A DNA stretch of 64,000 bases from assembly GCA_036365145.1 (NCBI GenBank), contig JAEOAD010000032.1:897501-961500 (forward strand), given 5' to 3'. The position numbers and the translations under genes were made by a program. The first letter of the stretch is position 1. The number at the start of each line of letters is the position of its first letter. Below, one piece after another: positions 44,504-56,817 of the stretch. Under the pieces are notes generated by a model, which saw only the letters and a list, made by a program, of their open reading frames with translations, did not search any database and was not told where the DNA came from. The DNA comes from Orientallactaga sibirica (lineage: Eukaryota; Chordata; Mammalia; Rodentia; Dipodidae).

Positions 44504-45313
44504 CCACTGAAAGCTGGAAAAACGCTGCACTGCATGCAGCCCTATGGGAGACAGAAGTCATCAGCAGTGAAAACAGTGGACACTGAAAATTCAAGTTTGG
44601 CCATACAGGCCCAATGACTGAACGGGTGTAATAGTGGCATGTCTGCTCTTGGGGTAACCAACTGCTCCATAATTGGACTGAACGCCCTCTCTATGGGAGG
44701 GAATACATACCTGGTACTGAAAAACCTAAGCAAAAGTCTATGGTAGGTGAGGTCATGAGCCTTAGGAGTATAAAGCCTGTTCTTGTCTGGTTAAATATAT
44801 ATATTATTCCTACCAAGCTATCCTGAAAGCACTATGCTTAATGTTCATATTCACATATTAATGCTACTCTCACTTCTGGTTAGAGAAACTTCTCTTTTCA
44901 GATGGTGATGACCACTGGGATGACCCAAAAGGCAACATAGTGCTGAGAAGAAGGGATGGACAAGTGCCCAGCACTGAAACACCTCTGTCACACCCTCCAA
45001 GGCTCAGGGCCCATTGTGGAAGAGGGGCGGATAGAATGGAAGAGCCAAAAGAAGGGTATGACTTCTTACAATGCAACTACCCAGACAGAAATTGGCCTCG
45101 ATATCCATGACCTTGCAATGCCTAACAATACCTTCGCAAGACCCTCAAAATAGAAGAAAAAGATGCTGACATCAAATTAAAAGAAAAACTAATGGAGAGA
45201 GGGAGGGGATATGATGGAGATTGGAGTTCTAAAGTGGAATGGGGGGAGGGGAGGGAAATATCATGTGTTTTTTATATGTAAGTATAGAAGTTGTCAATAA
45301 AAAATAATAATTA
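44504..45313 (+). mobile_element. 5'-truncated L1 3' end, sense, inserted in an older L1 3' end
   Basis: The 18-bp repeat 'aaaaaatctgtggcttag' flanks it at 44,486-44,503 and 45,314-45,331. The body is the reverse complement of 10,340-11,110, including 'accctccaaggctcagggcc' and 'gagggaggggatatgatgga', and closes with 'agttgtcaataaaaaataat'. It holds only 3' UTR, no ORF2. Two small frames on opposite strands (44,870-45,076 and 10,561-10,767) match because they are the same repeat. Confidence 0.92.
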
Positions 45314-45331
45314 AAAAAATCTGTGGCTTAG

Positions 45332-45996
45332 GAGGTCTCTAGCCCTCAGGGGAACCTACTACTATTGTTTGGCTAAATAAATATATATGTCTGCCAAACT
45401 GCCCTAAAAATATTTTGTTTATGCCCACATATCAATGCTATTCTCATTTTTGGTTAAAATGTCTTCTCTTTTCAGATGAAACTGATTACTGGGTTGACTC
45501 ATAACTCATCAAAGCACTGAAAAGAATAAAAGTCTATTGTTAAGCACTGAACTACATCTCTATTGTATCATACCCTCCAAGGCTCAGAGCCCATGCAGAA
45601 GAGATGGCAGAAAGAATGTAAGAGCCAAAGGAAGGGGAAGAGTGCTTGGAATGCTGTCTTCCAGACACAAAGTGGCCATTGCACTTATGACCTCACTGCG
45701 GCTGACATTGACTACATAAGACCTGAAAATATAAGGGTAATGATGACATCAAAATAGAAGAGTCGGGCTGGAGAGATGGCTTAGTGGTTAAGATACCTGC
45801 CTGCTAAGCCTAAGAACCCAGTTCCAATCTCCAGGTCCCACGTTTAGCCAGATGCAAAGTGATGCAAGGGTGCAATGCCACGCTTGCCCACAAGGGGGCA
45901 TACACATCTGGATTTCATTCACAGCAGCTGAGAGACTGCTGGCTCGCCCATCTCTATGTGTCTCCCTCTCCCTCTCTGTCTGTCTCTCTCCAAAAA

Positions 45997-46043
<47 letters not shown>

Positions 46044-46180
46044 AAAAGAAGAGACAATAGCTGGAAAAATAAAAGGATTCAGCGAAGGGGGTTTAGGAAA
46101 GGGGACAAAGCTTCCCCTTGGAAAGGCTGGGAGGAGATTATGATTAGTGTATGATGTATGTATGTATGGAAATTGTTAAT
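45332..46180 (+). mobile_element. Older L1 3' UTR, sense, right part
   Basis: It carries the same blocks as the inserted copy but more diverged ('accctccaaggctcagagcc', 'gacctcactgcgg', 'ttgttaataaaaagttaa'). It is split by a SINE at 45,765-46,049. Confidence 0.85.
45765..46049 (+). mobile_element. tRNA-derived SINE, long form, nested in L1
   Basis: Head 'gggctggagagatggcttag', then 'gtgcaatgccacgcttgcc', 'cagcagctgagagactgct', a TC-rich stretch and an (AAAT)n tail. An imperfect TSD around 'agaagag' lies at about 45,755-45,762 and 46,046-46,053. Confidence 0.94.
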
Positions 46181-46194
46181 AAAAAGTTAAGCAA

Positions 46195-46988
46195 CCCGTT
46201 GTGTAAACTACCCAGCAGCAATCAACCTGATGTGGTGCTCAAACAAGTGCAGTAGTGGCACACAGCCATGGTGGGTTACCAACTGTTCTTGTTTTGTCTA
46301 ACAGATCCGCTCAGTGGAATGGACCCCATACCTGGAACTGGGAAACAAGTCAGAACCATAACCAAAAATGAGCCCACTCTCCAATATCAAGGTCCCACCA
46401 ATAGTGGGATGCAAGAGGGCCTACACCCATTTAATTCTCTCTAAAAGAATAATGGTTATCCATGTATCTTGCACTGGCCTCACACTCCATTGGAGAATCT
46501 GCTTCTCTTTTTCAGATGGATGTAGAAACTGAGGAGAGAATCAGCCCATGGCATCTCACCAGAGCACCAGCTGAAGCCATAGAATAATTGGGGAAATGAG
46601 CAAGAGTGCTGCTTTCTTGGGCCACCTGATATCAGCACAGGGGTGAAGGAAATAGACACAAAAAAACACTCAACTCCTACCTAACCGGAGATCCTGAGAC
46701 ACAGAATCCCAGGACCTCATCACTGAAATAGACCTAAAATGAACCCAACATGGCTTAGGGAAATTCACAGAAGAGGGGGTAGAAAGATTGTTAGAGCCAT
46801 AAGTTGGATCATTATGCGCAGAGAGACATTGCCTAACCCCCATAACTGATGGCTATCCCCACAATGCAAGACCCACAATCATTGAGGAGGGAGGACAGGG
46901 AGAAGGCTAACAATGGTACCATCATGGCTGTATGCACATTATATAGATAACTAATAGAAAATCTAAAAAAAAAAAAAAAAAAAAAAAG
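46195..46988 (+). mobile_element. 5'-truncated L1 3' end (complete-element group), sense, with TSD
   Basis: The repeat 'aaagttaagcaa' (46,183-46,194) and 'aagttaaacaa' (46,989-46,999) flank it. The body matches 8,763-9,470 ('ggaaacaagtcagaaccata', 'caatatcaaggtcccac') and ends in an A-run (46,965-46,987). It inserted at the tail of the preceding L1. Confidence 0.9.
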
Positions 46989-47002
46989 AAGTTAAACAAA
47001 GT

Positions 47003-47974
47003 TTTTCTCATTCCAAAATCCACTTTCAAGTCATAAAAGAGCCATGGATAAATTTTGGCCAGGAAGATAAACTCATGTTTTGTGTGCAACCACTCTCTAC
47101 AAAGAACACAGAAACTGGTTGGTGGGTGCTACCACCAATGAGTTAAACACAGGAAGAAATTTTTAAAAATGAAAAAAAGAAAAGAATCTTGTTGATGGGT
47201 CAGAATTACAATGAGGTGATGACAGTTGATAAGGTAAATCTGAGTTTCAGGAGCTAAAAAGAACTTGATTGAACCTGGTACAAAGATATGTAAACCTTAA
47301 GATGACAAATAGCAGAGGCAGGGATAAAGTTATTGAGAGGCCAAAGGGCTGTATGATATATGAAATATGAAGGTCATAAGCTTCATGGGGTCTATTATAT
47401 GTTACCATACGGTACCTGGCATAAATGTTTGCCAGTGACAGTAACATAAATGGATACTAAGGGAAAAACGGCATCTAAAGAGTTTGTATTGCTTACCTAG
47501 CCAACTGTATTCAGAGGAAAATAAAGCTTTGCTAAATGCCAAAGTGGTTTTATTTACTTAGAGTTCTGTATGGAGATAGACTCTGTAGAATACATGATGA
47601 ATAGATTATAGATTAAATATAGATAGATGAAAGATAATGTATGATAGGCAGATAGTTACTAATAAGTGAACACTTATAATTATATAGGTGAGAATTCCAT
47701 GATATGCCACTTGCAAACTACAGACCCAAGTACGCTGGTAGCATGACTCTGCCCATGTCTATAAGTCCAAGAACAAGCACAGGTAATGGGATAACTATTA
47801 CTTGTGAATTGTTTAGCACAGGGAAGTGCTACTGTCCAAACTAAATGGAGTCCCGTGCAGCTGAATGATTCCCTGTGCTTGCCTGTCTCATAACTTAGTT
47901 TGAGACTGAAGTCCTGTAAACCTAGGAATCTAAGATTCAGAGCCAAAGGCAAGGGAGATTAGTGCTCTGATGCT
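47003..47974. other. Unclassified stretch
   Basis: Nothing recognisable. A 'gatagattatagattaaata' patch near 47,605 is low complexity. Confidence 0.4.
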
Positions 47975-47977
47975 GTA

Positions 47978-48320
47978 TTAATACCTTCTGTGGCTGGACA
48001 GAACAACTGACAAAGATCAGTTTAAGCAAGAAAGGATTTACTTCAGTTTATATTTCCAGGTTACAGGTCAACATGGAAAGGGGAGGAGTGGCAGCAGGAG
48101 CTCAGGCCGTGGGTGACCTTCAGCCCACAGTGCAGAAGTAGATGGTGATGAATGCTGGTGCTCAGCCATCCTTCTCTTTATTATGCAGTCCAAACCTGGG
48201 ACCTGATTAATTCAATTATCCTAGTCAAGATAATCCCACACAGCATGTGAAGAGGCTAAAGTAATCTAGATAATCCCTCAGTGATAATTCTAGGTCCTGT
48301 CAAGTTGAGAACAATATAAA
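47978..48320 (-). mobile_element. LTR-like repeat, antisense (tentative)
   Basis: 'aagaaaggatttacttcagt', 'ttacaggtcaacatgg', 'caggagctcaggccg', 'tcaagataatcccacacagc' and 'ggtcctgtcaagttgagaac' read as a diverged rodent MaLR/ERVL-like repeat in reverse. Confidence 0.45.
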
Positions 48321-48324
48321 ATAT

Positions 48325-48835
48325 CACAAATTTTTATAGGAACAGCAAATTTAAAAAGCTATTCCAGCTTCCCAAAAGAGCAGTTTTACCTTTACTCTGA
48401 ATTTTTGCTCAGTGTAGGCCAGCTATTTTCATGGGGCGCTCGCTCCCAGGCTGAAAGAGGAATTGCCTACTCATTTCCCTAACTCACAAGCCAATTTTCA
48501 CTATAAATAATCTCCTGGTCATACTCAGAAACAACATTTTACTAGTTCTTTAGGTAACTCTTAATCAGATTAATAACCTACATTTAAGCAGTACAATGTC
48601 TCTCAATGAGATTTAGCACTTCTATAGCCTTCAAAATCGTTATCTCCAAAATGCCCAATGGAAGTTAAGCTTTGAAGGACTGCCAGCCTCCCCTAAGGTG
48701 ACAAGAAGTCTGGAGTGGGCAGCTCTAGGGGGATTAGAGGAGAGGATGAGCCCAGCCAGAAGAAGGTATGCACTGTGGACATTCACAAACACCAATCACA
48801 ATGTAAGGCAGCACAGAGCAGAGCTGAGCTGAGTT
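48325..48835. other. Unclassified stretch
   Basis: It holds a short 'gagctgagctgagttgagct' direct-repeat patch at about 48,820-48,840 and nothing else. Confidence 0.4.
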
Positions 48836-48839
48836 GAGC

Positions 48840-49260
48840 TGAATTCTTTATGCATGGTCACAAGGTGCTTATATATGGAGTGCCCATGCAGGCATACTCC
48901 ATAAAATGAGTTCATTTGCATAAGGACTGCTGAATAGCTATATAATAAGCTTCAGCCATTTTGTATGCTTGGCCAGAAGTCAAGCCTATTGAAGGTATAT
49001 GCCCCTACACTGAAGCAGGATCCAGATGACACTAGTTGCCTGGCTAGGTATTGGTTCTTGTTGAGTGAAACTCCCCAGGCTGGGCAGGTGTGTTTATCTG
49101 GGACTCTTCTCCACTTCCCTGACTTCTTGGCTTTCTTCCTCTGCCTCTGTGTAGGAGAGAAGATAATCTGAAGAAATAAAGCCTATATAAATAAAAACAC
49201 ACTCATAGCCTCAGGTCTTGGTTTTAGCTCATCAGGTCTGCTACTTTTTCTTCAAGCTGA
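48840..49260 (+). mobile_element. Possible LTR (tentative)
   Basis: A TATA-like 'gcttatatatggag' (48,868) and a late 'aagaaataaagcctatataa' (49,172) followed by a C/T-rich end are arranged as in an LTR (U3-R-U5). The family and boundaries are not recognised. Confidence 0.3.
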
Positions 49261-49264
49261 CTAG

Positions 49265-50792
49265 AATGGGACTCTTGAGAATTGACTGCATGTTGAATAG
49301 TAAATTCATTAGTGACATGTCTTCTGTTTTAAGGGGTCAGATAGAAATTTAAATGTCTGTAGGTCAGATGGATCAAACTCTAATCACTTAGCATTAAGGA
49401 TGATGTAAGATGACCGGGAAGCATGGAGCAATGGCTGCAAAGACAATAAGTTGCTTTTCTCTGGAATAAGTGAAAGGGAATAAAGTGTTCTCTCTCTCAA
49501 GCATAAATGTATTCTGTGTAAGCACTACAATGTTCCAAAGCAAACATATATAACCAAATGCAATAATGCTGCAGGAGTAAAGAGCCTGGATTCCATAGTT
49601 CTAGGGTGGCTTAAATATTTCATCTTTTGAGCAACAACAATGAGAAAGGGAGGGTGAAGGCATTGAGTTTAGTTGACATTCAATTTGCTTTCCCTGTCAT
49701 TTCAATGAGTTATCTTTTGGTGTGGATTCTCAGTCCCACTGTCTTTGTAACACCAGAATCTTGAGCAATGAAAAGGAAAAAGTGGCTTCATTTAGAAAAA
49801 AGCAAATATTTCAGCAACAAATATTCTGGATTTACAAATCATTCTACCTTGTTGAAAGCTAACAGACTTGTGTGGCCAGCCCATGAATTATACATTGTTA
49901 TCTGCTTGTTTCTTCCTCCATTTTTCCCTGGGACTCCCCAAACCATTACCTCTCTAACTTGTTTTCTATAAACCACATATAAGTTCTTTTACTCATTTAA
50001 TCAATACCCATTCTAATCCATGAAATACAGAATTTTTAAATTGCTTGTAGTTGGCAAATGCATAAGCAGATACATCATGCTAAATTCTCTTATTTTCTGA
50101 TAGCTGGTAGCTGGTAGAGCTGAGGAAATGTTATTAATGGTGGATGAAATTAGTTTCTGAAGTTTTAGGGAAAAATCCTTGACTCCAGATGTTCCAGGAG
50201 GTTAGATTTGGCCCCTCTTCCTAAAACATTAATTAAAGTGAGTAATTATTAAAGCATAGAAAATAGAGTTAATAAATATGGTCACATTGAGAAGAAGAAT
50301 AGATAAAGAGTCTAGTGACCTTAAGCTCTTCTTCAGGGCAATGATGTAAACTTTAGGAATAAGCAGAGAACGAACTGGGGTGGAATGAGAGGTGTGTATA
50401 ACTAAGCGGTCTTGGCGAGAGGCACGCTGGTTGATCATTATGTCAGCTCTGACCTTTCAAGGTGGTTTAAGGAAGTCCTTCTACATGATGATCCCCTGTG
50501 AGGATTGGTTCTGCTCCGGGGCCACCCTGGCCATCACGAACAATTGCTCTCCTTTGAAAGTGGTCTATTATGTACTGCTCCTGTAGCTCTACCAGCCCTG
50601 TTATTCTTGGAACCTGAAATTAATGCCAGAGAGAGTGACTCAACAAAGGGATGAGATACAAAAACAGACCTAGAGAGGGAGGAAATTCAGTGAGTTATGC
50701 CTGTGAGTAGTGTCTTCCTTCACTGTTTCTGGAGGAGTAGTCATATGAGCTATGAATTCAAGTGTGAATACACCCTAAGAAGAGAAGAACTG

Positions 50793-50827
<35 letters not shown>

Positions 50828-51080
50828 ATCTGGGATTGGTCCATGACATAGAGAATGTGACAGGATTCATGAAAGATAATATAGGATGACAAATTGAGAT
50901 CTAATTCTGAGAACCCCTAATGAGCTGAAGAAGTTGGTCTTTACTGTAGAGGTGAATTCTGATTATTGATCAACGTGTATTCTAAGTAACCACTCCAGTT
51001 GCAAAGAGAGAATTTGTAATGAAAAACTGTTTCTAAATGATCTTACAATATATAAACAAAACAGTGATTTTTTTCCTTTT
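49265..51080. other. Unclassified stretch with an A-run
   Basis: An A30 run lies at 50,797-50,826 without a recognisable SINE body before it. The 64-codon frame at 50,392-50,586 is not recognised and has no support. Confidence 0.4.
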
Positions 51081-51081
51081 T

Positions 51082-51345
51082 TATTTTTGGAGATAGACAC
51101 AGAGAGACAGAGAGAGAGGGAGAGGGAGAGGGAGAGGGAGAGGGAGACAGATAGAGAATGTGCATGCCAGCAGTCTCTCAGCTGCTGTGAATGAAATCCA
51201 GATGTGTGCTCCCCCTTGTGGGCAAGTGTGGCATTGCACCCTTGCGTCACTTTGCATCTGGCTAAACTTGGGACCTGGAGATTGGAACCCTGTTCTTAGG
51301 CTTAGCAGGCAGGCGCCTTAACCGCTAAGCCATATCTCCAGCCCT
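51082..51345 (-). mobile_element. tRNA-derived SINE, long form, antisense
   Basis: A T-rich tail, a (GAGAGG)n patch, 'cagcagtctctcagctgctg', 'gggcaagtgtggcattgcac' and 'ccgctaagccatatctccag'. The likely TSD is '(g/c)tgattttttt' on each side. Confidence 0.93.
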
Positions 51346-51495
51346 GATTTTTTTTTTTTAATGGAAGTCTTGTGTTATATACTTCAACTACCAAGGCCAT
51401 TGCTTCTAAAATGAGGACTCATTTTTAGTGACATTAAGTTATAGTTTTCCCCACAACCTAATAGACTATAAGATAACTTTCAATTAGAAAGGGAG

Positions 51496-51640
51496 GGGAG
51501 CCTGGCTTGGTGGTGTACTCCTTTGATCCCAGCACTCAGGAGGCAACCTCACTGTGAGGTTGAGGCCATCCTGAGACTACATAATGAATTTCAGGTTACC
51601 TGGGTTACAGTGAGACCCTACCTTGAAAAACAAAGTTAGG
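51496..51640 (+). mobile_element. B1-like SINE, diverged
   Basis: 'gcctggcttggtggtgtact', 'gatcccagcactcaggaggc', 'ctgagactacataatgaatt' and 'gtgagaccctaccttgaaaa'. Confidence 0.9.
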
Positions 51641-52004
51641 GGAAACATTAGGGAATAAGGAAGCTCTGAATATCTTCCAGCCTTTTGAACCTCAAGGCCT
51701 GAACATACCGACAAGGCATCAGAGGCTGAGCTCAAACCAAACTCAGACTAAGGAGCTCTGTGTACAGGAAGTATAATTCAGAATTTCAGCCAAACACCAG
51801 TCATTTCTCTGCTGAATCTACTTTTTCCACCCTCTGGGAAATCTGTACTTGATATAATTAGGGCCCTGTTCTACATCTCTTGCCCCAGGTAACTGAACCA
51901 ATGAGAGATACCTTATTTAAAGAAAATCAAGCCATTCAACTTGTCTAGCAAACTTATGACCGCCCAAACCATCACATGTGGACAAGTGTCTCTAGAAACA
52001 CCAT

Positions 52005-52120
52005 GTAGCTTGTTAGAAATGAAAATTCCAGGTTCTGTCCAAGACTTTCTGAAGCAAGTCCAAGAGTCATTCACTTTCATGCTGTTTTGTAACTGCAACT
52101 TTAGACCAGCAAGTCTGACT
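52005..52120 (+). repeat. MER5-like (hAT) DNA-transposon fragment (tentative)
   Basis: 'agcttgttagaaatgaaaat', 'tccaggttctgtccaagac' and 'ttctgaagcaag' follow the MER5A order recalled from mammalian genomes. Terminal inverted repeats are not readable. Confidence 0.4.
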
Positions 52121-52129
52121 CTCTTGAGA

Positions 52130-54119
52130 ACTTAAACAAGAAATTTTGAAAGCTATATATTATGAACATACTTGAAAGAAACAGACATACAGAAGATATC
52201 TATATTCATGATTGTGTCTATTTACTCGAAAGACCTTTCTTGGCTCTTAAATTTATTTAAATATCTGTTTATTTATCACCTAGCAATACATGCTATGTAA
52301 TATATTTATATACAAATTAACTCTAAATACTACATGCTATGTATTGCTAGTCAGTCTTATATAAATGCAACTGAACTACAAATCTCTCAACAATTATCTC
52401 AGCTTAATGAAAGCAGACAAAATTGTTGTCTGCCTAAGAGTCAAGAAACAGAAAAATGGGGTTGTATTTAACCAAGTTAAGAATTTTTAAGAATGTTTGA
52501 GTTTAATAAGTGAAGAAAAAGTGTTCCAAGAAATAGAAAACAAGTAAGGAAGGCTTAATGGTATGTAAGTGCCTTCAGAACCAACACATAGTCTGGTAAT
52601 GAAGGCTACCTATCGGGGTAGGCAGATAAAAGCTAGTAATGAATTTTGAAATGTTTTGTCTTTAACTCTATTCTGGGGGAGTGATCAGTGTTTAATTGGT
52701 TTCTGGCATTGTCCTACCACATGGGCAAATGGGTACCTTGGAGTTGGGAGAGGTTGAAGATAATGGTATCGGACTACTCTTGCTGTCTGACTCCTTGTTT
52801 TGTGGCCTCCTGGAAAGCTGCTCCCCAGAAGGCCAGGGCACAAGGTGCATATATAGTGTATGGTTTTTCTTAGACACTATTAGTCAGTTGTGCTTTTTAT
52901 CTCCTTCTCCTTTATTTATTTTGTTCTTCATTTACCTTAGCCTGAGCTCAGCCATTCTTTTATTTAATGGTATTATCACCTCTTCTGGTCATAATTTATT
53001 TTCAAATCTAACTGTGATCATCTTAGCCACTAAGAATGGAAGGACCCTGCAAGCCAACGTGAGTATCCTCTTGACATGTTGAACTGTTCTCTGTGCACAT
53101 TATCTTTAAGGGTAGACAAAATGCTCCAGGCTCATCATGTACCTGTAGCATCCCAGTTAGAATTCACCCGTTTCTGTACAAAGCTTTGATTCTTCTTTGC
53201 AGCATGGCTCCCATTGCCATGGTGGTGCACTTCTATCTGCATGCAGCAAACAGACCTAGGGAAGGCCCATCAGCATGCAGTGATAACTCCACACCTAACA
53301 TTTCTATAGAGTTCCTTCTAAGAGGCCACTTTCCCTAAGCTCAACTCCCTTCTCCAACTACCACAAAACTTGCTGCTCTTACTTTATAATGCATTTAATC
53401 ATTTGTGCAATCTTACAAAATCTAGCAATAGTTATAAAATTCCTAACTCATGATGGGAGTGGGGCAAGGATGCCCTCAGATTTGGAACAATTGTGTCTTA
53501 TGAATTGGCCTACAATTCCATAATATCTTTGCTATTAGTATTTTTATTAGACATCTTTCTGTCTAGTGGTCTTATGTTCAGCATTTGGTGCTGCATTAGT
53601 TCAATCACTGATAGGCCAGCTAGAGATGGTTTCCAAGGTAACAATATGCAGCAAGAGTCAGTATGGCCCAGCTCTGTCCACCTGTGGGCAATGAGAACAC
53701 CGGGGCAGCACCAAAGATGTATTCAGCTCTTCCATTAATCATGATCAATGTTGCTCTAAACTGTAGATGTTTATAGCATGAGACATGTTATAAATTATAC
53801 TATGAGATCTAAAAACAGGTATTCATTTTCACCTCTTTATTGGAAGAGTCAGGAAGAAACAGAATATTTCTGAAGAAACCCATGTCACAATATACTGAAG
53901 AGAGAATTTGGGAACCTTAAGTTTTCTGTAGTAACAATTTGAAAATGTATGCTATGGGCTATCCTCATAAACAGTCATGCCCAGAGTTGGCCATCAGTGT
54001 AGGTGTTAAGAGGAGAACGGCCTGACTTCTAAGGTCAGAAGAGATCTGTTCTCACAAGTGGAATAATGTTTTTCTCACATTAGTAAATTCTCGCACATGG
54101 AAGAATGGCTTCATTACCT
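52130..54119. other. Unclassified stretch
   Basis: The longest frame (52,696-53,082, 128 codons) is overlapped by a 61-codon frame on the other strand, has no start context or family resemblance, and I do not call it. No recognisable repeat. Confidence 0.4.
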
Positions 54120-54129
54120 GGAAAGTATT

Positions 54130-54184
54130 ACAAGGCTAGCCTAGTGTCTACTTTGACTCTCTGTTCTCTCTCCCTCTGGTGTGG

Positions 54185-54223
<39 letters not shown>

Positions 54224-54425
54224 ACAAATAGTCCAATATATATGCATCTCTTCCATGTGAGCCTGCTTGTTTCTTCATTTTCTGCCATAAGGCTGAGCAG
54301 ATGTTGGTGCTTCTAATATTGGACTTCACAGCCTCTAGAAATATGATCCAAAAATAAAGCCCCTTTTTTTTATAAACAGCTTAGTCTCAGGTACTCTGTT
54401 ATAGCACTAAGAGAGCACACATACT
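54130..54425 (+). mobile_element. MST-like MaLR LTR 3' part
   Basis: The terminus 'tccaaaaataaagcccc', 'tttataaacagcttagtctc' and 'aggtactctgttatagcact' with 'aagagagcaca' is the recognisable end of an MST/MaLR LTR. A (CA)n array at 54,185-54,223 has grown inside it. Confidence 0.55.
54185..54223. repeat. (CA)n microsatellite
   Basis: About 19 uninterrupted CA units. Confidence 0.97.
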
Positions 54426-54629
54426 GTGAGAAATGTTTATAGATATTTCTGCAACAGAGAATCCAGAGTCCCAGGATTGGGTAAAAGATTGATTTTAGTA
54501 ATCAAGACTTATATTAACTATTACATCATAGAGATAATTTTCCATATTTTTACAATAACTAAAAATAATATGTTGTATGTAGCTCTTGCATGTATAGAAT
54601 TTATAAGACTACCATTAAGAATTTGAAGG

Positions 54630-54860
54630 ATCATGTGCTAGAGGGATGGCTTAGTAGTTAAGGCATTTGCCTGCAAAGCCAAAGGACCCAGGTTTGATTC
54701 CCTAGGACCCATATTAGACAGATGCACCAGGGGGTGCTCGCATCTGGAGTTCGTTTGCAGTGGCTGCAGACCATGGCGTGCCCATTCTCTCTCTCTTTCT
54801 CTCGCTCTCTCTCTCTCCCTCTTTCTCTGTTAAATAAATAACTAAATAAATATATTTAAA
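54630..54860 (+). mobile_element. tRNA-derived SINE, short form
   Basis: 'tagagggatggcttagtagt', 'ggtttgattccctaggaccc', 'catctggagttcgtttgcag', a TC-rich stretch and an AAATAAATAAC tail. Confidence 0.93.
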
Positions 54861-54938
54861 CTGATAATAAAATACTACCTTATAGATTTAAAAAAAGAAT
54901 TTTAAGGATCACAAACTTTCTTAAAGAAATTATGATTT

Positions 54939-55145
54939 GGTATGTGGAAATGGCTTAGCATTTAAGGTGTTTGCCTAAGGACCCTGGTTCAATTCCCCAG
55001 GACCCATGTAAGCCAGATGCACAAGGGGGCATAGAGTTCATTTGCAGTGGCTAGAGGCCCTGGCATGCCCATTCTCTCTTTCTCTCTATCTACCTCTTTC
55101 TCTCCTTCTCTCTCAAATAAATAAATAAAATACTTTTTAAAAATT
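54939..55145 (+). mobile_element. tRNA-derived SINE, short form, with internal deletions
   Basis: 'gaaatggcttagcatttaag', a shortened head ('gtttgcctaaggaccc'), 'gccagatgcacaagggggca', then 'tagagttcatttgcagtggc'. The usual 'catgcatctgg' segment is missing. Confidence 0.9.
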
Positions 55146-55149
55146 TTAA

Positions 55150-55750
55150 AAAAGAAATTATGATTTTATACTGTAGTTAGTGTAAGTTATTCATAATATG
55201 TTTTATTCTTTATTCATTCATAATACTTGATTCAGAAACAAATGCTCCCTGATTTATTTGAAAAGGAATCATGAAATATGACCAAAAAGGCATACAATAA
55301 ACTATCAGATCCTTGCTCTTAGTCATTAAAGTTTAAAAATTTGGGAAAATTTGCAACATCAACAGATTTATTATCTACTATGATGAAATTTTTATAAAGT
55401 TATACTTTACATCAATAAATAGCAATTACTTATTACACATTAGAGAACAAAGAAGAGATAACATGCAAAGCTATTAATTCATATTAAGATATTAATAAAT
55501 ATATGCATAAGTTTAAGGTCATTAGAGTTTGAAAAGCAATATTATAAAATATGAACCAAAGAAGTGAGCAGGTCATTGTGAGCAACTAGCAGTAAGTCAC
55601 TTTATTACTTTTAAAAACTGATAAGTAATTGATTACAGAAAATAAAAAGTCTGTTTACTTTTTCTCTATTAAGATATGCCACTGAATAACCAAACAGAAT
55701 TTGAGGCATATTTATTTCTGGTGTGAGGAGACTTAAACATGCTAGGAAGA
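55150..55750. other. Unclassified AT-rich stretch
   Basis: Nothing recognisable. Confidence 0.4.
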
Positions 55751-55754
55751 CTAG

Positions 55755-55822
55755 CTAGGAGACTACATAGTGAATTCCAGGTTAGCCTCGGCTAGAGCAA
55801 GATCCTCCCTCAAAAAGAAATT
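55755..55822 (+). mobile_element. B1-like SINE, 3' half only
   Basis: 'gagactacatagtgaattcc', 'ggttagcctcggctagagca' and 'ccctcaaaaag'. Confidence 0.85.
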
Positions 55823-55824
55823 AC

Positions 55825-56177
55825 AAATAATACACGGAGAAAATTAATGAAATTGAATTACCCTCTGCAAGTTAAAGAACTATGTCATTATTCTTCAATG
55901 GCAGTGGATATAAAAACAGTGTGACAGATGGATTTTATGATGACCCAGGATAGACAAACATACCCTACTTATGAATGTTATGAATTGTTTCCCCCTTACA
56001 AACCATCAAACCTGTTAGGTTAAGCCTATCTACTCCAACATTAATATAGATAACACACAGGCATTCTTCAAAAGTACTTTGTTTATACAGTCTATAATCT
56101 CTACAGCAAGATCTTCTTTTCAAAGTATATAAAGCATAGAGCAATATAAATGAAGAGGAACACCTACACATAGACAG
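55825..56177. other. Unclassified AT-rich stretch
   Basis: Nothing recognisable. Confidence 0.4.
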
Positions 56178-56463
56178 AAGAGGGCTCGAGAGATGGCTCT
56201 GTGGTTAAGGGCACACTTCGGAACAAGCCTGAGGGCCTCAGAGGCCCCAGACTGCTCCAGTTCAAATCTACAGAACTCACATAATCATTGGACATGGCCA
56301 TACATGCCCACAGCCCCAGTAGTGTAGAAAGCAGAGGCATGGGGATAAGCAGAGCTCACAAATAAGGCAAACAAGAGCAGGTGAAAGAGCAATGGAGATG
56401 AACGTCCAAAGTTCTACCTTGTTCACAAACATGACTGTGTGAGGTGTCATGTGGGCACATACA

Positions 56464-56502
<39 letters not shown>

Positions 56503-56505
56503 CAA
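56178..56505 (+). mobile_element. B2/B3-type tRNA-derived SINE
   Basis: The head 'gggctcgagagatggctctg', 'tggttaagggcacac' and 'cagttcaaatctacagaact' differs from the short/long local family and is like rodent B2/B3. It ends in a (CA)n array (56,466-56,497). Confidence 0.6.
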
Positions 56506-56512
56506 AAGAGCC

Positions 56513-56808
56513 AGGGACTGGAAAGATGACTTAGCAGTTAAGGTGCTTGCCTGCAAAGCCAAAGGACCCTGGTTCAACTCCCCAGGACCCTTGTAAGCCA
56601 GATGCAAGGTGGCACATGCATCTGGAGTTTGTTTGCAGTGGCTGGAAGCCATGGCATGCCCATTTTCTCTCTCTCTCTGCCTCTTTCCCTCTCTCAAATA
56701 AGAAAGAAAGAAAGAAAGAAAGGAAAAGAAAAGAAAAGAAAAGAAAAGAGAAGAGAAGAAAAGAAAAGAAAAAAGAAAAGAAAAGAAAAGAAAAGGAAAA
56801 GAGCCATA
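56513..56808 (+). mobile_element. tRNA-derived SINE, short form, with a (GAAAA)n tail
   Basis: 'gggactggaaagatgactta', 'tgcctgcaaagccaaaggac', 'gccagatgcaaggtggcaca' and a TC-rich stretch. The A-rich tail has expanded into GAAA/GAAAA repeats (56,701-56,808). Confidence 0.93.
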
Positions 56809-56817
56809 CATAAGTAC

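Noticed and set aside
50392..50586. 64-codon frame near 50.4 kb as a processed gene fragment
   Set aside because: The translated text did not match any family I know, and there is no poly(A) tail or TSD around it.
52696..53082. 128-codon plus-strand frame with hydrophobic stretches
   Set aside because: The apparent membrane segments come from T/C-rich DNA. No homologue is recognised and there is no promoter or exon context.
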